In this document: positions 58,632 through 64,000 of the stretch, piece by piece
Layout: every line of letters starts with the position of its first letter
Numbering within the stretch: the first letter of the stretch is position 1
NCBI RefSeq assembly: GCF_014650055.1
Contig: NZ_BMUF01000007.1
Span: 248,001 to 312,000 of the forward strand
Source: Streptomyces malachitofuscus
Lineage (GTDB): Bacteria > Actinomycetota > Actinomycetes > Streptomycetales > Streptomycetaceae
Direction: 5' to 3'
DNA: 64,000 nucleotides
Position numbers and translations under genes: made by a program
Notes under the pieces: generated by a model
Seen by the model: only the letters and a program-made list of their open reading frames with translations
The model's database searches: none
What the model was told of the DNA's origin: nothing

Positions 58632-60449
58632 GTGACCGCCGTCACTGACCAGGACCACACCGAGCACCCGGAGCAACCGCAGCACCCCGAGCACCACGAA
58701 AGCTCCGGTCGTGACGCCGAGGGCGCTCCCCGCGCGGATGCCGGAGGCCCCTGGGACGACGGGCTGATCGCGCGGCGGGTCAACGGGAGCGCGGGGGAGG
58801 AGCAGCACCGGGTGACGGAACCCCGCTCGTCCGTACCGCAGAAGGTGACGCCCTTGGCGTACGGCCCGCAGCTGGGGTCGCGGCTCGACGCGCTGCGCGA
58901 ACTGGTGGGCCTGTGCCGCACCCGGCTCGACAACCGCACCCTCGCCCAGGCGGGCCGGGTCCTCGACGAGGCCGCCGCACGACGCGCCCTGTCCGGACAG
59001 CACACCGTCGTCGCCATCGCGGGCGCCACCGGCAGTGGCAAGTCCCAGCTGTTCAACACGCTGGCCGGCGTGCCCATCTCCGAGACCGGCGTACGGCGGC
59101 CCACCACCGCCGCGCCCATCGCGTGCAGCTGGAGCGACGGCGCCGCGAGCCTCATCGAACGCCTCGGCATCCCGCCCCGGCTCAGGCGGCGCCCCCTCCA
59201 GGCGACGGCGGACGCGGACGAACGGCTGCGCGGGCTCGTCCTGGTCGACCTGCCCGACCACGACTCGGCGGCCGTCCAGCACCGCGAGCAGGTGGACCGC
59301 GTACTGGGCCTGGTCGACGCCGTCATCTGGGTCGTCGACCCCGAGAAGTACGCCGACGCCATGTTGCACGAGCGCTATCTGCGGCCCATGGCGGCCCACG
59401 CGGAGGTCATGTTCGTCGTGCTCAACCAGACGGACCGGCTGCCCGGGGAGGCCGCCGAACAGGTCCTGGACGACCTCCGGCGGCTGCTCGACGAGGACGG
59501 CATCGTCCTCGGCGAGTACGGCGAACCCGGCACGACCGTGCTGGCCCTGTCCGCGCTCACCGGTGACGGAGTCGGTGAACTGCGGGAGGCGCTCGGCCGG
59601 TTCGTCTCCGAACGCGGTGCCCCGGCCCGCCGGATCTCCGCGGACCTGGACATCGCGGCGGCCCGGCTGTGGCCCGTGTACGCCACCCGCCGCCGCACCG
59701 GACTGAGCGAGGAGGCGCGCGAGGAGTTCTCCGACCGGCTCGCGGACGCGGTGGGCGCCACGGCGGCGGGCGAGGCGGCCGAGCGCGCGTGGCTGCGCAA
59801 CGCCAACCGCGCGTGCGGCACGCCCTGGCTGCGGTTGTGGCGGTGGTGCCAGGAGCGGAGCGAACCGAGCACCGGCAGGGTCGCCCTGCGCGGGCAGCCC
59901 GACGAGGAGGCCACCGCGCGGCAGCGCGTGGAGCAGGCGGTGCGCACGGTGGCCGACCGGGCGTCGGCCGGACTGCCGGCGCCATGGGCGCGGGCCGTGC
60001 GGGAAGCCGCCGTACGCGGTTCGCAGGGGCTGCCGGAGGCCCTGGACGAACTGGCCGTCCGCGCCGGGCTGCCCCCGGGGAGACCGCCGCGGCCCGCCTG
60101 GTGGCCGGTGGCCGTGCTCGCCCAGGTGTCGATGACCGTCCTTCAGTTCATGGGCGGCGTCTGGCTGCTGGGGCAGATCATCGGGATCACGGCGCCGAAC
60201 CTCGGGGTGCCGGTGCTGCTGATGGTGATCGGCATCGTCGGCGGGCCGCTCATCGAGTGGAGCAGCCGCGTGGCCGCCCGCGGGCCGGCCCGGCGGTACG
60301 GCCTGGAGGCGGAGAGACGGCTGCGGGAAGCCGCCTCCGGATGCGGGCGGGCCCGCGTGCTGGATCCGGTGGCGGCGGAGTTGCTGCGCTACCGCGAGGT
60401 ACGGGAGCAGTACGGGCGGGTGGTCGGGGTGGGGACCGGGGGCAGCTGA
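58632..60449 (+). CDS. YfjP-type GTPase with C-terminal membrane helices
   Basis: A 605-residue protein. Residues about 1-70 are His/Glu/Gln-rich and disordered (EHPEQPQHPEHHESS). The GTPase domain has G1 GATGSGKSQLFNTL near 130, G3 DLPDHD near 203 and a G4-like NQTD in VVLNQTDRLPG near 268. Two membrane helices near 497-545 (LAQVSMTVLQFMGGVWLLGQIIGI; VPVLLMVIGIVGGPLIEW) anchor it. The pair resembles the IniA/YfjP-like dynamin-family GTPases. It starts with GTG three bases after the previous stop, so the two are cotranslated and probably form a hetero-oligomer. Confidence 0.88.
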   Translation: MTAVTDQDHTEHPEQPQHPEHHESSGRDAEGAPRADAGGPWDDGLIARRVNGSAGEEQHRVTEPRSSVPQKVTPLAYGPQLGSRLDALRELVGLCRTRLDNRTLAQAGRVLDEAAARRALSGQHTVVAIAGATGSGKSQLFNTLAGVPISETGVRRPTTAAPIACSWSDGAASLIERLGIPPRLRRRPLQATADADERLRGLVLVDLPDHDSAAVQHREQVDRVLGLVDAVIWVVDPEKYADAMLHERYLRPMAAHAEVMFVVLNQTDRLPGEAAEQVLDDLRRLLDEDGIVLGEYGEPGTTVLALSALTGDGVGELREALGRFVSERGAPARRISADLDIAAARLWPVYATRRRTGLSEEAREEFSDRLADAVGATAAGEAAERAWLRNANRACGTPWLRLWRWCQERSEPSTGRVALRGQPDEEATARQRVEQAVRTVADRASAGLPAPWARAVREAAVRGSQGLPEALDELAVRAGLPPGRPPRPAWWPVAVLAQVSMTVLQFMGGVWLLGQIIGITAPNLGVPVLLMVIGIVGGPLIEWSSRVAARGPARRYGLEAERRLREAASGCGRARVLDPVAAELLRYREVREQYGRVVGVGTGGS

Positions 60450-60523
60450 AGCCCCGGCCCGGGGCCCTCTCCGGATTACGGAACCCTGATGCGGGTGGCC
60501 GATCCCTCGTTCGGGTGGCGGAG

Positions 60524-60550
60524 TTGTCCACAGGCCGGGGACGGTCCACA
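60524..60550. promoter_or_regulatory. DnaA-box-like pair upstream of ssb paralogue
   Basis: TTGTCCACA (60524-60532), the Streptomyces DnaA-box consensus, is followed by CGGTCCACA (60542-60550), 18 bp downstream. They lie in the 263-bp gap before an SSB gene. One perfect box by chance is possible. Confidence 0.45.
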
Positions 60551-60712
60551 GCGCTCGGCGGGCCCGGCCCGGCGGCGGGAGTCTGGCTCCACGGCGATCG
60601 CGGGACGGCCCGAGGTCGCCGCGCCAGACGGCAGCCGTACGGGACGGGCTCGTACGCGTGTCCGCCCGGCGCCGGCGCGGACGCCGGCGAGCCGGGTGAG
60701 GGAGGGAAAGCG

Positions 60713-61195
60713 ATGAACGAGACGATGGTGTGCGTGGTGGGGAACGTGGCCACCCGGCCGGTGTACCGGGAGACCGCGACCGGCCCCGCGGCGAGGTTCC
60801 GGGTCGCGGTCACCGCCCGGTACTGGGACCGGGAGAAGAGCACCTGGGCGGACGGACACACCAACTTCTTCACGGTGTGGGCCAACCGGCAGCTCGCCAC
60901 CAACACCGCGGCATCCCTGTCGGTGGGCGACCCGGTCGTCGTCCAGGGCCGGCTGAAGGTGCGCACGGAGGCCCGGGAGGGGCAGCCCGGCTGGATGTCG
61001 GCGGAGATCGACGCGGTGGCGATCGGACACGATTTGGCCCGCGGCACGACCGCCTTCCGCCGCGCCCAGCGACCGGACCAGACGGCCGCGGCGGCGGAAC
61101 GCCCCGAACCCAACTGGGAAACCCCGCTCGACAGTTCGCCGCAGACGGATGAGACGGCGTCACAACGACCGCCGGAGCCCGCCGCCGTGACATGA
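60713..61195 (+). CDS. Single-stranded DNA-binding protein (SSB paralogue)
   Basis: A 160-residue OB-fold protein. MNETMVCVVGNVATRPVYR, the ssDNA-binding strand ARFRVAVTARYWDREKSTWADGHTNFFTVWANRQLATN, then SLSVGDPVVVQGRLKVRTEAREGQPGWMSAEIDAVAIGHDL form the SSB fold. The C-terminal tail is Pro/Gln/Glu-rich and lacks the acidic DDDIPF-type end that recruits repair proteins. It is a shorter paralogue (SsbB-like) of the kind used in Streptomyces for chromosome segregation or competence-like roles. Start ATG has GGAGGGAAAG upstream. Confidence 0.92.
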   Translation: MNETMVCVVGNVATRPVYRETATGPAARFRVAVTARYWDREKSTWADGHTNFFTVWANRQLATNTAASLSVGDPVVVQGRLKVRTEAREGQPGWMSAEIDAVAIGHDLARGTTAFRRAQRPDQTAAAAERPEPNWETPLDSSPQTDETASQRPPEPAAVT

Positions 61196-61237
61196 CGTCA
61201 GCGAACGACAACTCGGCGCCACCACCGGCCGACCTGA

Positions 61238-61336
61238 GGCTTATCGGCAGATGCGTACCGAACCATCCCGGGTGGATTTGTCGATAAGCCCTGCTCGCGG
61301 GAGCTCGGGCGATAACGATTCCGATTCGGATCACTC
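61238..61336. promoter_or_regulatory. Inverted-repeat cluster upstream of the thioester adhesin
   Basis: GGCTTATCGGCA (61238-61249) and TGTCGATAAGCC (61279-61290) are inverted repeats (11 of 12 match), followed by the near-palindrome GATTCCGATTCGGATC (about 61317-61332). All lie in the 277-bp gap before the adhesin gene. They look like binding sites for one or two dimeric regulators; none is identified. Confidence 0.5.
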
Positions 61337-61472
61337 CTCCGATGCGATCATCGGCAAGCGCTGTCCGCCGTCTCCTTAGGATGCCGGGACGGCTCCCGGG
61401 ACTCTCGGGGCCGGAGATTCTGCTGGTGGGACCGTCCCCCCGCTCAAAGGGTCCTGCTCGGAAGGGAATTCG

Positions 61473-62894
61473 GTGTCTGTTTCGTTCTCCGCGTGGTCCG
61501 CGCGCGGACGTGGGTCGGCCCGCCTCGCGGCGGGAACGCTGGTGTCCGGACTGGTCGCCACCACCGTGCTGGCCGGTGCCGCAACGGCCGCCGCCGACGG
61601 CGACGGCGGAACGGCACCCGGGCACACCGGACACAGCGGAGCCGCGGCGACCATAGCCGGACTCAAGACATTCGGTGCGGCCGTCATACACGGCGCCGAC
61701 GGGGACCAGCAGCTGTCGGCGGGGCTGTTCGAGATGTCCGTCGAGGGCGGCGGCATGCTCCAGACGTACTGCGTCGACATCCACACGCCCACGCAGAAGG
61801 ACGCCAAGTACCACGAGACCGCCTGGAACGGGACCTCGCTGGGCACCAACAAGGACGCCGGCCGCATCCACTGGATCCTGCAGCACTCCTACCCCCAGGT
61901 GAACAACCTGGCGGCGCTCGCGAAGAAGGCGGGCGTCCGCGGCCAGCTCACCGAACAGGACGCCGCGGCCGGCACCCAGGTGGCCATCTGGCGCCACTCC
62001 GACGACGTGGACGTGGACGCCGTCGACCCCCAGGCCGAGCAACTCGCCGACTACCTGGAGAAGAACGCCCGCAACCAGGCGGAGCCCAAGGCGTCGCTGA
62101 CGCTGGACCCGCCGGCGGTCTCCGGCCGCCCGGGCGAGCGGATCGGTCCGGTGACGGTACGCACCGACGCGCGCAGCGTGACGCTCGTCCCGCCCGCGGA
62201 CGCCACGACCGGCGGTGTGCGCATCGTGAACAAGGACGGCGAGCCCGTCACCACCGCCACCAACGGCAGCAAGATCTTCTTCGAGGTGCCCGAGGACGCG
62301 GCAGCGGCCACCGCCGAACTGACCGCGCAGGCCTCGACCACGGTGCCCGTCGGCCGGGCCTTCGTCTCCGACACCCGGAGCCAGACGCAGATCCTCGCCG
62401 GGTCCAGCGAGTCCACCGTCTCGGCGACGGCGACCGCCACCTGGGCACTGGAAGGCGCGATACCCGCGCTGTCCGCCCGGGAGAACTGCGCCAAGGGCGG
62501 TGTGGACCTCACCGTCACCAACCAGGACGACGAGCCCTTCACCTTCGAAGTGGGAAGCGTGGAGCAGACCGTCGCGGGCGGCGCTTCCCGCACGGTGACG
62601 GTTCCGCTGAGCGAGGACCAGCCGTACGACTTCACGGTCAAGGGGCCGAACGGCTTCGAGCGGCGGTTCACCGGCATGCTCGACTGCCTGACCAAGACCG
62701 CCGAGACGGGCACGACCGCCCAGACCCTCACCGCCCCGACCCCCTTGGGCGGCGCCCCCACCGACACGAACCTCGCCGAGACCGGCTCCTCCGACGCCAC
62801 CCCGTGGATCGCCGGCACCGCCATCGCCCTGGTCGTCCTCGGTGGCGCGGGCCTGGTCATCGCCCGCCGCCGCCGGACCCCGTCCGACGACTGA
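61473..62894 (+). CDS. Thioester-domain LPXTG surface adhesin
   Basis: A 473-residue wall-anchored protein starting with a GTG (VSVSFSAWSARGRG). A signal peptide is followed by a thioester domain: Cys100 in QTYCVDIH and Gln169 in GTQVAIWRH (the TQxA motif), which form an internal thioester in related TED proteins. A beta-rich stalk follows (VGSVEQTVAGGASRTVTVPL near 365). Then a sortase signal LAETG near 434, a hydrophobic helix (WIAGTAIALVVLGGAGLVI) and an Arg-rich tail. It should be covalently attached to peptidoglycan and bind host or surface amines covalently. TED-type adhesins are mainly described in Gram-positive pathogens. Confidence 0.93.
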   Translation: MSVSFSAWSARGRGSARLAAGTLVSGLVATTVLAGAATAAADGDGGTAPGHTGHSGAAATIAGLKTFGAAVIHGADGDQQLSAGLFEMSVEGGGMLQTYCVDIHTPTQKDAKYHETAWNGTSLGTNKDAGRIHWILQHSYPQVNNLAALAKKAGVRGQLTEQDAAAGTQVAIWRHSDDVDVDAVDPQAEQLADYLEKNARNQAEPKASLTLDPPAVSGRPGERIGPVTVRTDARSVTLVPPADATTGGVRIVNKDGEPVTTATNGSKIFFEVPEDAAAATAELTAQASTTVPVGRAFVSDTRSQTQILAGSSESTVSATATATWALEGAIPALSARENCAKGGVDLTVTNQDDEPFTFEVGSVEQTVAGGASRTVTVPLSEDQPYDFTVKGPNGFERRFTGMLDCLTKTAETGTTAQTLTAPTPLGGAPTDTNLAETGSSDATPWIAGTAIALVVLGGAGLVIARRRRTPSDD

Positions 62895-62923
62895 GGCACC
62901 CCCATCACCCGGTGCGCCGATAT

Positions 62924-62957
62924 CCGGGGGCGCTTGGCGCGATCTCGGCGCCCCCGG
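62924..62957 (+). terminator. Terminator after the adhesin gene
   Basis: CCGGGGGCGC (62924-62933) pairs with GCGCCCCCGG (62948-62957) over a 14-nt loop, 29 bases after the adhesin stop. Confidence 0.8.
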
Positions 62958-63008
62958 TCCGGATCTCGCTGTTGACCTGGCCACGGCGTCCCTCATAGGT
63001 TCTCGAGA

Positions 63009-63024
63009 AATGGTCCAGACCAGT
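63009..63024. promoter_or_regulatory. DasR-responsive element (dre)-like site
   Basis: AATGGTCCAGACCAGT matches the DasR consensus A(C/G)TGGTCTAGACCA(C/G)T in 14 of 16 positions and is a near-palindrome (arms TGGTC / GACCA). It lies 71 bases upstream of the MFS gene start. DasR is the GntR regulator that responds to glucosamine-6-phosphate in Streptomyces. Confidence 0.65.
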
Positions 63025-63094
63025 TCTCTCCGAGGCCCGGATTCGCCGTGCGGTCCGTACGGCGGGAGCCTGGCCCTGCCGGAACGGGGTGTCG

Positions 63095-64000
63095 ATGGCT
63101 GAAGCGCGACCCGTGCCCGCTCCCACCGCCGTCACCGAGCCGGGCATCTTCTCGCGCCCGTACACGACCGCCACGACGACGTTCGCCGTGGTGATGTTCC
63201 TGACCGGGTTCGCCGCGCTGGCCGTGGTGCCCACCCTGCCGACGGCGGCCCGGGACCTGGACGGAGTGTCCCTGTTCCCGCTGGTGGCAGGCTGCTTCGT
63301 GGCCGCCAGTCTGCTGGGCGGCGTGCTCGGCGGGCACTGGGCGGACCGGTCGGGGGCGCGCCGTCCGCTGGCCCTCGGCATGGCCCTGTCCGTCCTGACG
63401 CTGCTGGTGTCGGCCTCCAGCGGGTCGATCTGGCAGCTGGCGGCCGGCCGGTTCGTGGACGGCCTGGCCGCCGGGATGGTCGCGGTGTCCGTGACCACCG
63501 CGATCGGCCAGTCCTACCCCGAGCGGCTGCGGCCCAGGATGCTCGCGCTGATGAGCGCCAGCTGGGTGATCCCGTCGCTGGTCGGGCCGCCGCTGGCCGG
63601 TGCGGTCGCCGAAGGGTGGTCCTGGCGGGCGGTGTTCTACGGCCTGGCCGTCCTGACGGTCCTGCCCGCGATCGCGCTGGTGCTCGTGCTCCGCCGGCCC
63701 GCGGCGGACGACGGCACCGGTCCCGCCGACCTGCCGCCGGCCGAGGAACGCGCCGCCCGCCCGCCCCTGTTCGTGGCGGCGATGCTCAGCCTCGGTGCGG
63801 CGCTCGGCCAGTACGGAGTGTCGGAGTGGGACGTGCACCACTTGGCGTTCGTCGCCGTCGGCGTCGTCCTGCTCGTGGTGTTCGCCCCCCGCCTGCTGCC
63901 GGCCGGCACCTGGCGGAGCGCGCGTGGGCTGCCGACGACGGTGCTGCTGCGCGGCCTCACCTCGGGCACGTACTTCACCGTCGAGGCCCTGGTGCCGCTG
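63095..64000 (+). CDS. MFS transporter, N-terminal part
   Basis: The first 302 codons of a major facilitator superfamily protein; no stop occurs before the window ends. About eight membrane helices are seen, with the MFS loop-2/3 motif GGHWADRSGARRPLALG near residue 80 and the antiporter motif region WVIPSLVGPPLAGAVAEGWSWRAVFYG near 150 (motif C-like, PxxGPPLAG). That makes a drug/H+ antiporter (DHA1 or DHA2 type) likely. A dre-like DasR site lies upstream. The ATG at 63095 is used; a GTG two codons earlier is possible. Confidence 0.85.
   Translation, partial: MAEARPVPAPTAVTEPGIFSRPYTTATTTFAVVMFLTGFAALAVVPTLPTAARDLDGVSLFPLVAGCFVAASLLGGVLGGHWADRSGARRPLALGMALSVLTLLVSASSGSIWQLAAGRFVDGLAAGMVAVSVTTAIGQSYPERLRPRMLALMSASWVIPSLVGPPLAGAVAEGWSWRAVFYGLAVLTVLPAIALVLVLRRPAADDGTGPADLPPAEERAARPPLFVAAMLSLGAALGQYGVSEWDVHHLAFVAVGVVLLVVFAPRLLPAGTWRSARGLPTTVLLRGLTSGTYFTVEALVPL

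Overview
The window is about 72% G+C. It is dense with GTG and ATG starts preceded by GGAGG-type ribosome binding sites, and it encodes chaplins, an AbaA/WhiJ-type regulatory triad and several short secreted peptides. This is a Streptomyces chromosome (core region, not plasmid or prophage). The order ribose operon, citrate synthase, copper ATPase, mmsA, long chaplin, exopolysaccharide genes and short chaplin recalls, from memory, the citA/chaplin region of S. coelicolor. I cannot verify synteny here.

Layout. (1) 0-10 kb: end of a DUF993 aldolase-like gene coupled to a sugar-phosphate isomerase; an AraC regulator; a PH-like protein; then a reverse-strand ribose operon rbsR-rbsA-rbsCB(fusion)-rbsK-rbsD with two LacI operators in front; a lactonase-like metallo-hydrolase. 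(2) 10-17 kb, accessory: RsbW-like ATPase / XRE-DUF5753 / two DUF397 proteins, an ankyrin/HEAT-like protein with a partner, an aldo/keto reductase divergent from its probable TetR regulator with two palindromic operators, an acetyltransferase, gene debris (TetR C-terminus plus DUF397 C-terminus) and a Uma2-family nuclease. (3) 17-29 kb: recD2, citA, a 650-bp structured intergenic region with C-rich hairpin loops (6C-RNA-like), copA/copZ under a CsoR operator, a TetR/MMPL pair with two tandem operators, and an alcohol dehydrogenase. (4) 29-35.6 kb: a decayed iolC fragment that keeps its promoter, mmsA, and an ABC exporter whose ATPase is fused to an S15-type hydrolase. (5) 35.7-54.6 kb, a cell-surface region: a three-domain sortase-anchored chaplin, a FAD oxidoreductase/ATP-grasp pair, a GH26-like hydrolase, an eight-gene translationally coupled Wzx/Wzy exopolysaccharide operon, secreted proteins, a ChpH-like chaplin, and a tandemly duplicated two-gene cassette of small secreted cysteine-containing proteins. 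(6) 54.6-64 kb: an alpha/beta hydrolase with a Cys nucleophile, tRNA-Arg(TCT), two dynamin/YfjP-like GTPases, an ssb paralogue, a thioester-domain LPXTG adhesin and the start of an MFS transporter behind a DasR-like site.

How the genes work together. The 35-54 kb block looks like an aerial-growth surface island. Chaplins form the hydrophobic film and the exopolysaccharide operon makes and exports a glycan. The GH26-like hydrolase and the deacetylase could trim it, and the paired small secreted proteins next to the short chaplin are candidate extra surface components. I regard that duplicated A-B / A'-B' cassette (53.0-54.6 kb), with its conserved upstream element, as the best candidate for something undescribed. 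Regulatory logic is unusually readable in this window: LacI, TetR (twice), CsoR, DasR-like and possible sigma-BldN sites can all be seen.
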